Made by a program: the position numbers and the translations under genes. From NCBI GenBank assembly GCA_016926705.1, contig JAFGOC010000131.1, forward strand, positions 1-35,134: a stretch of 35,134 nucleotides of DNA, given 5' to 3'. The number at the start of each line of letters is the position of its first letter. The first letter of the stretch is position 1. This document shows, one piece after another, positions 9,712 through 17,818 of this stretch. The notes below the pieces were generated by a model. The model searched no databases, was not told the origin of the DNA, and saw nothing but the letters and a program-made list of their open reading frames with translations. The DNA is from Dehalococcoidales bacterium (GTDB lineage: Bacteria > Chloroflexota > Dehalococcoidia > Dehalococcoidales > RBG-16-60-22).

Positions 9712-9801
9712 AAACTCTCTAATCCGGTGTTAGAAGGATTATACTAATTGGAATTATTAGTATTTGAAAATCGATGATATTAAACTAAGATAAGAGAGTT
9801 T
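9712..9801. repeat. Nested inverted repeats in convergent intergenic region
   Basis: The 9617-9876 gap separates convergent genes. AAACTCTCT (9712-9720) and AGAGAGTTT (9793-9801) form a perfect 9-bp outer stem. Directly inside are AATCC/GGATT (9721-9725/9736-9740) and, abutting it, ATACTAAT/ATTAGTAT (9741-9748/9756-9763) with a 7-base loop. The layout is a possible multi-branched RNA fold. There is no clear T-run on either side. It may be a bidirectional terminator, a small structured RNA or a mobile-element remnant. A weaker CTCCC/GGGGAG dyad lies near 9826-9846. Confidence 0.45.
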
Positions 9802-9876
9802 GATAAGATTGTAGTGTCTCCCGGAAAGCTTCTCTTGGACGGGGAGTTCGGAATATACACCTGATATAGGTTTATA

Positions 9877-10686
9877 TCATAGATAAATAAAAGGCTCTCC
9901 GGCGTCCGCAAAATTGACTGTAATTTCTTTCAGAAGCGGTTTCAGGAGTTTGGCCAGCTCTTTCATACCGGGTTCCTCGCTTCGTTCATGCCCGACAACG
10001 ATCATAGCTTTGTTGAAGCCTAAAGCTGCAGCATCGCGGACATAAGCGCTAAGGGTCCATTCGGTAATCTCGCCGCAGACCATCGCATCCAGCTGCTGGT
10101 CGTTCATCAACCTGGCTGGCATTTCTTCCTGGCCGAGGCCGAGGCTTCCCCCGCCGACCAGTATGCCGACTCGACTGCATTTCGCTTCCGGTTCGCCGAC
10201 GACTTGAATGACCTTCATACCTAGTTTCTTCTTCAAAAAATCCACCAGAGCAGCAACCGTCATCGTAGGAATCGAGTAGCAATGCGGCAGCGGCAATTCT
10301 TTGTTGAGATAATCCGTCCACCCCAGCTCTTTCAGCAACCCGGCATAAATCAGGTCGGTATTACCACCATGCATATGGTCATGGTACCGCCAGATTGATA
10401 ATCGGTTATCGTCGATTAAAGCCTTTTTCCGCTGATAAACCGGGTCATCTTTCACCCAGTCTATATGGTCCAGACCGGTAAAATAAGTTGGTTCATGGGT
10501 GATAATCAGGTTGCAGCCCATCTCGATTGTCCGGCGAATCACGTCGACGGTGGCCATAAATGTGGTCACAACCCCGGTGACTTGATACTCCCACCTGCCT
10601 TCAATTAGCTGGTCGCATGTTTTGTCAAATTTTTTACCGCCATTTAGCGCCAGTATAATTTCGACTACTTCTCTTACGTTCATCAT
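9877..10686 (-). CDS. NIF3/DUF34-like dinuclear metal-site protein
   Basis: A protein of about 269 residues resembling the NIF3 family (GTP cyclohydrolase I type 2-like name in many annotations), whose members form toroidal hexamers with a two-metal site. The visible family features are LIITHEPTYF (His64, the counterpart of the LITHHP metal motif), a central GILVGGGS segment, and a C-terminal GHERSEEPGM, the second metal-binding stretch. The N-terminus departs from the usual DNxGL motif, so metal binding may differ. The function of the family is unsettled, with metal handling or hydrolysis proposed. Two in-frame ATGs (10686, 10683) follow GGGGGT; either may be used. It lies 33 bases after the kinase gene on the same strand and is probably co-transcribed with it. 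Confidence 0.75.
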   Translation of the reverse strand: MMNVREVVEIILALNGGKKFDKTCDQLIEGRWEYQVTGVVTTFMATVDVIRRTIEMGCNLIITHEPTYFTGLDHIDWVKDDPVYQRKKALIDDNRLSIWRYHDHMHGGNTDLIYAGLLKELGWTDYLNKELPLPHCYSIPTMTVAALVDFLKKKLGMKVIQVVGEPEAKCSRVGILVGGGSLGLGQEEMPARLMNDQQLDAMVCGEITEWTLSAYVRDAAALGFNKAMIVVGHERSEEPGMKELAKLLKPLLKEITVNFADAGEPFIYL

Positions 10687-10719
10687 TCATAACCCCCAGG
10701 TAGTGTTTCACGAAAGCCG

Positions 10720-11700
10720 TCAACCGTTTTTTAAGCATATTCGTCTGGCTAAAACGATTGCACCAAGGACCCCGGATAAGGAGATATTGGACTTTTCATC
10801 CACGAGAGCCGGGCGAACCAGGTAACCGCTGATTTGTTCCGGTGAATCCAGAGCGGGAATGTATTTGTTCAATAATTTCACGACTTTTCGCTGCACCTTT
10901 CCCAATAAATCGGGGTGGTCCATGATGCCGCCGCCCAGTATAATCCGTTGCGGCGACAGAGTGCATATCAAGTTGCATATCCCGATAGCGATGTAGTTTG
11001 CTTCAAGATTCCAGGCTAGTTTATAATTCTCGTCATTTTTCAGGATTTCTTCAGGAGGCTTTCCCCATCGTTGCTGCATGGACACCCCGGAAGCTAAGCC
11101 TTCCCAGCAACCGAAACTCGGGTTATTACGGAGGTCGCATCTATGGAATTTACATGAGCCTTTAAAACCCGGTTTATCGCTGCTATCGCGAGGAACCATG
11201 ATATGCCCCATCTCGGGGTGGACAAGACCATGCATCAAGTCCCCGTTGATAATGCCCCCGCCGCCTATTCCCGTACCCAGTGTAACGTAGACGAACGTGT
11301 TCAGGCCCCGGGCCGCGCCCCATTCCCGTTCGCCTAACGCGGCGCCGTTGACGTCGGTGTCTATGGCTACCGGCACATTAAGGGCATCACTTATAATACC
11401 GGCCAGATTAACATTTGCCCAGTTGGGTTTGGGCGTGTTGGTAATGTAACCGTATCGACGGGACTTCTTATTAAGCTCGAGAGGCCCGAAGGAGGCAATA
11501 CCGAGCGCCGTCAGGCGCCTGGAGGCTTCTTCGACTGTATAGGGTTTGAAAAACCCGATGACTGCATCGAGGGTCTTTTGAGGCGTTGTGGTTTCAATCC
11601 GTTTTATAAGCAGGCCAGTCGGGCTCGTTCCGACGGCACAGATAAATTTTGTACCGCCGGCTTCGATTCCGCCATATATTTTAGTTGGGGACTTCTTCAT
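10720..11700 (-). CDS. ROK-family sugar kinase, fructokinase-like
   Basis: A cytoplasmic sugar kinase of 326 residues. The track start (11781) is rejected: it would overlap the divergent gene, and the protein proper begins at the ATG at 11700 (MKKSPTKIYGGIEAGGTKF, the ATP phosphate loop). The catalytic Asp is in AIDTDVNGAALGE (D116). The ATP loop TLGTGIGGG and the ROK signature follow. HPEMGHIMV (161-169) is typical of ROK fructokinases of the GmuE/ScrK type, whose zinc is bound by a His and a C-x2-H...C group. Here C183-x2-H186 is present, but the next Cys before WEGLASG (C198) is displaced by an insertion. The start has no ribosome site and lies 11 bases after a -10 box, so the mRNA may be leaderless. 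The neighbouring GH13 gene suggests disaccharide use. Confidence 0.85.
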   Translation of the reverse strand: MKKSPTKIYGGIEAGGTKFICAVGTSPTGLLIKRIETTTPQKTLDAVIGFFKPYTVEEASRRLTALGIASFGPLELNKKSRRYGYITNTPKPNWANVNLAGIISDALNVPVAIDTDVNGAALGEREWGAARGLNTFVYVTLGTGIGGGGIINGDLMHGLVHPEMGHIMVPRDSSDKPGFKGSCKFHRCDLRNNPSFGCWEGLASGVSMQQRWGKPPEEILKNDENYKLAWNLEANYIAIGICNLICTLSPQRIILGGGIMDHPDLLGKVQRKVVKLLNKYIPALDSPEQISGYLVRPALVDEKSNISLSGVLGAIVLARRICLKNG

Positions 11701-11711
11701 ACTAATAATGA

Positions 11712-11764
11712 ATTTTAGCTCAACAGGAAGTCCCTTGACAATATGCAGAAGCCGCAAGTAATAT
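11712..11764. promoter_or_regulatory. Back-to-back promoters with overlapping -35 boxes (kinase / glucosidase)
   Basis: Plus strand: TTGACA (11735-11740), 18 bases, TAATAT (11759-11764), then 9 bases to the ATG at 11774. Minus strand: TTGTCA (11736-11741), 18 bases, TAAAAT (11712-11717), then 11 bases to the ATG at 11700. The two -35 boxes share five base pairs. Neither gene has a ribosome-binding site. The geometry predicts leaderless or nearly leaderless mRNAs and mutually exclusive polymerase binding. Confidence 0.6.
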
Positions 11765-11773
11765 CTATTGCGG

Positions 11774-13357
11774 ATGAACACAAAGACTGATTACCCTCCC
11801 TGGCTCAATCAAGCCGTCTTTTACCAGATTTATCCTCAAAGCTTTTACGATACCAACGGAGACGGCATCGGCGACATCCCGGGGATAATTCAAAAGCTGG
11901 ATTATTTACAGTGGCTGGGCATTAACGCGGTATGGGTTAATCCGTGTTTTGTATCTCCTTTCCAGGATGCCGGCTATGATGTAGCGGACTATTACAGAAT
12001 CGCGCCGCGTTATGGAACCAACCGCGACCTCTATCGACTCTGCCGGGAAGCCCATAAGCGCGGGATTAAGGTCTGCCTGGACCTGGTGGCAGGCCATACA
12101 TCCATCGAGCACCCCTGGTTTAAAGCCTCTTGCCGGTCCAGTAGAAATAAATACTCGGACCGTTATATCTGGGCATCTTCTGCGGTATGGGGCGCCAACC
12201 CACCGCTTCCCATGATACGAGGCTATGCCGAGAGAGACGCGAATTACGTTGCTAATTTCTTTTATTTTCAGCCGGCTTTAAACTATGGGTTCGCCAGACC
12301 GGCAGCGGAACAGCCCTGGCAGCAACCGGTCGATGCTCCCGGGCCCCTCGAGTCCCGCAAAGAATTGAATAAAATCATGAATTATTGGCTTAGCCACGGC
12401 GTGGATGGTTTTCGTGTAGATATGGCTTTTTCACTGGTGAAACTGGACCCGGGCCGTAAAGAGACGATAAAACTATGGAGGGAAATCATACAGGAATTAC
12501 GCACATTCTATCCCGGCACAATTATGATTGCCGAATGGGGTAACCCAGAGGAATCGATTACCGCCGGATTTGACCTTGACTTTATGTTTCATGTCGGAGT
12601 ACCAGGTTACGCAGACCTCCTGCTTAACGAGAAATGCTTCTTCCGCCGGCATGGCGGCGGGAACATAATGGGTTTTCTTGAAAGTTATTTAGAACAGGCC
12701 AGTAAAACACAAGGCAAGGGCCTGATTTCCATTCCCAGTGCCAACCATGATATTAAAAGACCCAGTTCGGACGGCAGGACTGCCAGTGATTTAAAGGTAA
12801 TTTTCACGTTTCTGCTGACCTGGCCGGGAGTGCCTTTTATTTACTACGGGGACGAGATAGGCATGCGCTATATACCCGGGATGCCATCGAAGGAGGGGGG
12901 ATACACGCGCACAGGCGCCCGCACTCCCATGCAATGGGACGACGGGCAGAATGCAGGTTTTTCTATCGCTGGTAAAGACCGTCTTTATCTTCCGCTGGAC
13001 CCACGCCAGAATCGACCGACAGTCAAGAAGCAGGCCGGCGACACGGGTTCGCTGCTACATCATGTCCGCAAACTGATTGCCTTGAGAAAAAACTCTCCCG
13101 CCCTTCAAGCCGTCGGCGCTCTCATTCCTTTACAGGTTAAAAACAACGACCGTCATTTCGCCTATCTGCGCCAGTCCGGCAGCGAGCGGTTCCTCATCGC
13201 GCTGAATCCGTCCGCCGACCCGTCTCAAGTACGCATAAAAGGAATAAAAACAGATAAACTAGCGCCTCAAATATCTCATGGTGCCAGGGCTTATGCTGAA
13301 GGAGACGACATCCAGATTGACATGGATGGAGTTTCTTACGGAATCTTCAAGCTCTAA
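11774..13357 (+). CDS. GH13 alpha-glucosidase/oligosaccharide hydrolase family enzyme
   Basis: A cytoplasmic (no signal peptide) TIM-barrel glycosidase of 527 residues, like oligo-1,6-glucosidases and other alpha-glucosidases of GH13. It opens with AVFYQIYPQSFYDTNGDGIGD, typical of the family. The catalytic residues are visible: nucleophile D216 in GFRVDMA, acid/base E254 in MIAEWG, and transition-state D326 in SANHDI. Conserved region I reads DLVAGHTS (D103-H108), with Gly where nearly all family members have Asn. PFIYYGDEIGM and GARTPMQWDD are present. The track start is a TTG at 11768; the ATG at 11774 is preferred because it follows a good promoter at the distance expected of a leaderless mRNA. 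The divergent ROK kinase suggests use of a fructose- or glucose-containing disaccharide (inference). It could instead be a transglycosylase or isomerase. Confidence 0.88.
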   Translation: MNTKTDYPPWLNQAVFYQIYPQSFYDTNGDGIGDIPGIIQKLDYLQWLGINAVWVNPCFVSPFQDAGYDVADYYRIAPRYGTNRDLYRLCREAHKRGIKVCLDLVAGHTSIEHPWFKASCRSSRNKYSDRYIWASSAVWGANPPLPMIRGYAERDANYVANFFYFQPALNYGFARPAAEQPWQQPVDAPGPLESRKELNKIMNYWLSHGVDGFRVDMAFSLVKLDPGRKETIKLWREIIQELRTFYPGTIMIAEWGNPEESITAGFDLDFMFHVGVPGYADLLLNEKCFFRRHGGGNIMGFLESYLEQASKTQGKGLISIPSANHDIKRPSSDGRTASDLKVIFTFLLTWPGVPFIYYGDEIGMRYIPGMPSKEGGYTRTGARTPMQWDDGQNAGFSIAGKDRLYLPLDPRQNRPTVKKQAGDTGSLLHHVRKLIALRKNSPALQAVGALIPLQVKNNDRHFAYLRQSGSERFLIALNPSADPSQVRIKGIKTDKLAPQISHGARAYAEGDDIQIDMDGVSYGIFKL

Positions 13358-13406
13358 ACGGACAGTCACCATTCGTTCATAGACAAAATTTGTTCTTCTT
13401 TAGCAA

Positions 13407-14375
13407 TTAAAAATGGAGCGCCCGTTTTAGTGCCCGGTGAATATCAGCAGTGAACCTTTTAGAGATATCCGCGCCCGGCACGAGCATATCGAAAGCGTGG
13501 CAGCCTCCGGGATAGACATGGAGTTCGGTGGGGACGCCGGCAGCAATCAATCTGCGCGCGTAAGCAACGTCTTCCTCGGCGAAAAGGTCAATATCTCCGA
13601 CCGTGATATAGGCGGGGGGAAGCCCCGCCAGACTTTCCGCTCTAAAAGCCGCCGCATAGCAGGAAATTCCAGCGCCGCCAGGCTCGCAGCCGAGAAATGA
13701 ACGCCAGCCTTGCAGGTTATTTTCACGGGTCCAGAAGAGCGTATCCGGCAGGACATCGCCGGGTGGAGCAACGTTACAGTCGTTAATCATGGGGTAAATC
13801 AGCAGTTGAAACATTATTTGTACTTCAGCCCGGTCACGCGCCAGGATAGCCAGGCCGGAGGCAAGCCCGCCTCCCGCACTCGCACCCCCGACGGCGATGC
13901 GGGAAAGGTTTACTTTAAGGTCACGGGCATGAGCCGCTAGCCACTTTAGAGCGGCGTAGCAGTCTTCAAGAGGGGCGGGATAAGGGTTTTCGGGCGCCAG
14001 CCGGTATTCCACGGAAACGACCACGCAATTACCAGCTAAAGTGAATTGCTTAGCGGTAAAATCTTCCTGGTCTATTTCACCCAGCATATAGCCGCCGCCG
14101 TGAATCCAGAGCAGGGCAGGGAGTAGTCCCGATTGTTTTTCCGGCCGGTAAATTCTAACGGTAACATCGGGTTCACCTTTGGGGCCGGGAACATTTTTAT
14201 CTTCGGTAATGACACCCGGGATGACCGGCAGTTGTGATTTCATTGCCGCCATCATCTGTTTGGAAGCGGCACGGGCGGCAGGTAAATCATTAAAATTCAT
14301 AGGCGGCATCTGGCTTAGCATTTGCTTAATCGGTCCTTTGAGTTCAGGGTCTAATAATTCCGTCAAATCACGCAC
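13407..14375 (-). CDS. Alpha/beta hydrolase, hormone-sensitive-lipase (HSL) family esterase
   Basis: A 322-residue carboxylesterase-type hydrolase. The oxyanion motif HGGGYML is at residues 92-98, the nucleophile elbow GGASAGG puts Ser166 in place, and the triad is completed by Asp263 (VGDIDLFAEED) and His293 (GGCHAFDM). YRLAPENPYPAPLEDC is a classic HSL-family stretch. The track begins at 14444 inside the neighbouring gene. The GTG at 14375 is preferred: AGGGGGG lies eight bases upstream and it removes the overlap. It is the last gene of the glycyl radical enzyme operon, 34 bases after it. It may hydrolyse an ester or lactone that feeds, or results from, the radical enzyme (inference). Confidence 0.9.
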   Translation of the reverse strand: MRDLTELLDPELKGPIKQMLSQMPPMNFNDLPAARAASKQMMAAMKSQLPVIPGVITEDKNVPGPKGEPDVTVRIYRPEKQSGLLPALLWIHGGGYMLGEIDQEDFTAKQFTLAGNCVVVSVEYRLAPENPYPAPLEDCYAALKWLAAHARDLKVNLSRIAVGGASAGGGLASGLAILARDRAEVQIMFQLLIYPMINDCNVAPPGDVLPDTLFWTRENNLQGWRSFLGCEPGGAGISCYAAAFRAESLAGLPPAYITVGDIDLFAEEDVAYARRLIAAGVPTELHVYPGGCHAFDMLVPGADISKRFTADIHRALKRALHF

Positions 14376-14409
14376 TATAATTTCCCCCCTATTTATAAAT
14401 AAAATATTC

Positions 14410-16860
14410 CTAACAACCCTGTGTGCTTCTGTATATGATGTCATCCTGGATTTCCGGGGAAAGCATCACAAAGTAGGCGCTGAAGCCTCCCACTCTAACC
14501 ACCAGGTCGCGATGCTTTTCCGGATGGACTTTAGCATCGAGCAGCTCTTCGGTATCCACCAGATTGTACTGAATATGCTGTCCGCCATTTCTGAAGAAAG
14601 TATCGGTAAGGATAGCCAGTTTTTCCCGACTTTCCGGACTTTGCATGACCGTACCGGAAAACTTCTGGTTCAGGCATGATGCGTAGGACTCTTTAAAGCC
14701 CGCTTTAAGCGCCGACCTGATTACGCCGGTGGGGCCAAGCTTATCCATTCCCCTCATTGGAGATATCGAGCCGTCGTTCAATGGTTCCTTTGATTTTCGT
14801 CCACTGGGTAATGCTCCTACACCTAAACCGCCGAAGTAATGCCAGGATAGTCCTTCACGGGAAATTTTACAGGGTACATCAAATGGGTTTTTATATGCCA
14901 TGATAACGCTGCCGGAAAATTTGCCTACATCACGGACCATAAAATCTGCTTCATCGATATCATTGCCGAATTTCGGTGCCGCCAGGCACATCTGCCTTAT
15001 CTCCTCGCCCTTTCTACCTGTAAAGTTATTATTGAGGGCGTTTAAAAGCTCATCCATGGTCAGTTTTTTCTCGTCGTATACCATTTTTTTTATAGCGGTA
15101 AGTGAATCTGCCGTGTCAACGATTGCCCGGTCACTGATGCCGTAGCTATGGTCCGAGTCCGTGATAAGAATGTCCTGTCCCTTCTCCATACACGAAGGGC
15201 CCGTAATGCAGGAGTTGAACGGGAAACGCAGGTACTTCGGCTCAACGCTCTGGGCCAGAGTGCCGAGCCACAAGACACGATTCACAACATATTGGTATTG
15301 TTTTTTGAATGCTTCGTATAATTCTGCAAAGGTCCTGAATTTCCGCGGGTCGCCGACATCTATGCCGACTTTTTTACCGGTTATCTGGGATACCCCACGG
15401 TGAAGCGTGAGGTCCAGAATCAGCGCAACATTTACCGCCCCTTTACCCTCGCTACCGTTATGGTCGACTTTAGTCGGAAGAATCGGTGTAACACATCCCT
15501 GGCCGTACCAGTCTCTAGCGTCCCCGATAGGTGTACCGTCGTTGACAAAGCTGGCGACAACATGGTCGCTGTTTTCAAAGAGGGGGATACCGCCTTTTGT
15601 CTTATAATTAGTTTCTATCGCTTTAAGCATCAAAGAGCGGGGTGTTTGCGAGTTCCAGTTGACTAGAACGGTCGGCGATGATATTTTAATCAAGCCAATC
15701 ATATGGAGAACTAGGTAACTCAAAGCGTTTGTGGCGTCTTTCCCCTCCCTGTCCACGCCGCCGATATTGATACTGTTGATGCTGTAACTGAACTGGTGGG
15801 TCTCCTGCTGGGTTTTACCAACCGGGACGACGACTTTCATGCCCCAGAGCGTTAAAGCGCTGCCTAAAAGCTCCGCCGCTCTTTCCAGCGTTAATCGTCC
15901 GTCATGGAGGTCTTTTTCAAAATAAGGCTTAAGGTACTGGTCGATTCTGCCGACGAGGAGAGGGTACATCGCCTCCAGTCCTCTGCCGACGATGATGAAG
16001 TTCATGAACTGGAGGGCCTCATGAAATGTTCGCGCCGGGTTCTCCGGTACGCGTTTGCAAATATCAGCAATCTCGATAAGCTCATTCCGTCTTTCAAGGT
16101 TAGGCTCATTTTCAGCTTTACGGCGAGCCAGGTCGGTATATCTTCGGGCATAATTTATCATCGCTTCACAGACGATAATCGCCGACTGCCAGAAATAGAG
16201 CTTATTGATATCGGTCTCTTTCATATCTTGAAAACGTTGTATGCCGGCTTCGGCTTCCTCTATCAAGCCGCGCATCCCTTTTGAAAGCAGCTTCTCCCAC
16301 GTGCCCCGGCAGGTGACTCCGGGGAAATAGCCGGAATCCGGAGTGGGGTCGGCACCTTTGGCTTCACTGATATCCTGCGCCCAGGTCCCTACTACGGAAC
16401 GCCAGGCTTCGTTGACATGGTCCGGAGCCGTTTTCCCGCTAAAAAAGCGGGCGCATTCTCTTAAGGTATTTTTATCTTCTTTAGATTTTGTTTCCTGAAA
16501 TTCCATCCAGCGGCTTAATTTATCCCCTTCCTCCCAGAGTCCAGGGATAGAGTCTCCGTTTTCATCCACGAACGCCGGCGCACCAATTAGATGTTCCGTT
16601 TCTCTGCCTACGATGATGTCAAAATCATGTATAGCGATGGGGCCTTTCTCCAGTACTTTCTTAAACAGCCGGGCGCGACGGAGTTCGATATCTTCGCCTT
16701 CCGTCTCTTGCCAGGATTCCATCGCCACCCGGGCCCGGTCAACGGAAATTATCCTCGGGGCACCGAACATGGCGTCTTTAAGCTGAAAGAGAGACGGGCT
16801 TAATTTTAGATTATCAATCTTTTTTATGAGAGCTTCTTCGGGTTTTGATTTAGTGACCAT
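14410..16860 (-). CDS. Glycyl radical enzyme (PFL/dehydratase/decarboxylase superfamily), function unassigned
   Basis: An oxygen-sensitive radical enzyme of 816 residues, counted from the ATG at 16860 (GGAGGT just upstream; the track start at 16935 is rejected). The glycyl radical loop is RVGGFSAYF with Gly792 near the C-terminus. The catalytic thiyl Cys is C456 in WYGQGCVTPILP. In most dehydratases, decarboxylases and C-S or C-N lyases of the family the Cys is followed by Val-Glu; here the Glu position is Thr. This argues against glycerol/propanediol dehydratase, hydroxyproline dehydratase, choline lyase or hydroxyphenylacetate decarboxylase activity. The PFL Cys-Cys pair is also absent. The N-terminal half has the usual PFL-like domain. 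The activase gene lies 46 bases upstream, with SnoaL-like, cupin and IclR genes before it. The substrate is unknown; an addition to fumarate or an unusual lyase are possibilities only. Confidence 0.9.
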   Translation of the reverse strand: MVTKSKPEEALIKKIDNLKLSPSLFQLKDAMFGAPRIISVDRARVAMESWQETEGEDIELRRARLFKKVLEKGPIAIHDFDIIVGRETEHLIGAPAFVDENGDSIPGLWEEGDKLSRWMEFQETKSKEDKNTLRECARFFSGKTAPDHVNEAWRSVVGTWAQDISEAKGADPTPDSGYFPGVTCRGTWEKLLSKGMRGLIEEAEAGIQRFQDMKETDINKLYFWQSAIIVCEAMINYARRYTDLARRKAENEPNLERRNELIEIADICKRVPENPARTFHEALQFMNFIIVGRGLEAMYPLLVGRIDQYLKPYFEKDLHDGRLTLERAAELLGSALTLWGMKVVVPVGKTQQETHQFSYSINSINIGGVDREGKDATNALSYLVLHMIGLIKISSPTVLVNWNSQTPRSLMLKAIETNYKTKGGIPLFENSDHVVASFVNDGTPIGDARDWYGQGCVTPILPTKVDHNGSEGKGAVNVALILDLTLHRGVSQITGKKVGIDVGDPRKFRTFAELYEAFKKQYQYVVNRVLWLGTLAQSVEPKYLRFPFNSCITGPSCMEKGQDILITDSDHSYGISDRAIVDTADSLTAIKKMVYDEKKLTMDELLNALNNNFTGRKGEEIRQMCLAAPKFGNDIDEADFMVRDVGKFSGSVIMAYKNPFDVPCKISREGLSWHYFGGLGVGALPSGRKSKEPLNDGSISPMRGMDKLGPTGVIRSALKAGFKESYASCLNQKFSGTVMQSPESREKLAILTDTFFRNGGQHIQYNLVDTEELLDAKVHPEKHRDLVVRVGGFSAYFVMLSPEIQDDIIYRSTQGC

Positions 16861-16906
16861 AATGACCTCCACTCGAGTTACCGCAGTGTGTACGTTTTTT
16901 AGTTTG

Positions 16907-17818
16907 TCATTGTGAAATCGTGCACATAATTCCATTAGATTCGAAAGCTTTTTTTAATGATTCAAGATGCTCGGATTCAGGAGAGAGAACATCGGACAAC
17001 GGATATTCCCTATCCAGAGACTCGTATTTACCTTTACCCAATCGGTGATATGGCATTAGTTCAATACGGAGGGAGTTATTCCCCAAACCATGCAGAAAAT
17101 CTACTGATTCTTTAATGTTTTGTTCATCATCATTAATCCCCGGAACTAACGGCATCCTGAAAAGCGTTTCCACGCCGCTTTCGGCCGCAATCCCGGCGTT
17201 GTAAAGTATAAGCTCATTCGGTTGGCCGGTATATTTACGGTGTTTTTCAGAATTCAGGTGTTTAAGGTCATAGAGTATGTAATCGGTGTAAGGGAGGACC
17301 TGTTTTAAAGCGGACTCGGGAGCGCATCCTGCTGTTTCAATGCAGGTGTGAATGCTGGCCCGCTGGCATTTTTGAAACAGGTCGCATACAAGTTGCGGCT
17401 GCAAAAGGGGCTCTCCCCCGGAAGCCGTTACCCCGCCGCCGGACGCTTCATAAAACATCTTGTCACGGTTTATAGCATCGTAAATTTCTTCGGCGTTCAT
17501 TGCCCGGCCATAGAGGACTAATGCTCCATAAGAACATGCCGAACAGCATATACCACAGCCATCACAGCGTGCACGGTCAATACGAGGAGGCTTGTCTGCC
17601 TGGTATTCTAGCGCATTATTGGGGCAAACTTCGGCGCACTTGCCGCATTTGGTGCAAAGTTTTTTGATTAGTCCCACTTCGGGGTGTGGGGAAATACACT
17701 CCGGGTTGCTGCACCATTGGCATTCGAGGTTGCAGCCTTTCATGAATACAACCGTTCTTATGCCCGGTCCGTCATGTATAGAATAGCCCTGTATATTTGT
17801 GACCAAACCAGATATCAT
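16907..17818 (-). CDS. Glycyl radical enzyme activase (radical SAM, two extra 4Fe-4S clusters)
   Basis: Activating enzyme of 303 residues that uses S-adenosylmethionine to place the radical on the partner's glycine. The N-terminus IQGYSIHDGPGIRTVVFMKGC is the family hallmark. The radical SAM cluster is C29-x3-C33-x2-C36. An inserted ferredoxin-like domain has CTKCGKCAEVC (55-65) and CDGCGICCSAC (85-95), as in activases of dehydratases, decarboxylases and alkyl/arylsuccinate synthases but not of PFL. ASGGEPLLQ is the SAM-binding GGE motif. It overlaps the SnoaL-like gene by four bases (ATGA), implying translational coupling. It lies directly upstream of the glycyl radical enzyme, its expected substrate. 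Confidence 0.95.
   Translation of the reverse strand: MISGLVTNIQGYSIHDGPGIRTVVFMKGCNLECQWCSNPECISPHPEVGLIKKLCTKCGKCAEVCPNNALEYQADKPPRIDRARCDGCGICCSACSYGALVLYGRAMNAEEIYDAINRDKMFYEASGGGVTASGGEPLLQPQLVCDLFQKCQRASIHTCIETAGCAPESALKQVLPYTDYILYDLKHLNSEKHRKYTGQPNELILYNAGIAAESGVETLFRMPLVPGINDDEQNIKESVDFLHGLGNNSLRIELMPYHRLGKGKYESLDREYPLSDVLSPESEHLESLKKAFESNGIMCTISQ

Noticed and set aside
9741-9763. tRNA-like anticodon arm (7-base loop)
   Set aside because: The stem is 8 bp and there is no T-arm or acceptor stem of tRNA type; only the general fold is of interest.
14376-14444. Upstream ATG of the esterase ORF
   Set aside because: It lies inside the glycyl radical enzyme gene; the GTG at 14375 has a strong ribosome site and starts the real protein.
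14410-16860. Calling the glycyl radical enzyme a pyruvate formate-lyase
   Set aside because: No adjacent Cys-Cys pair at the active site, and the activase has the two extra ferredoxin clusters not found in PFL activase.
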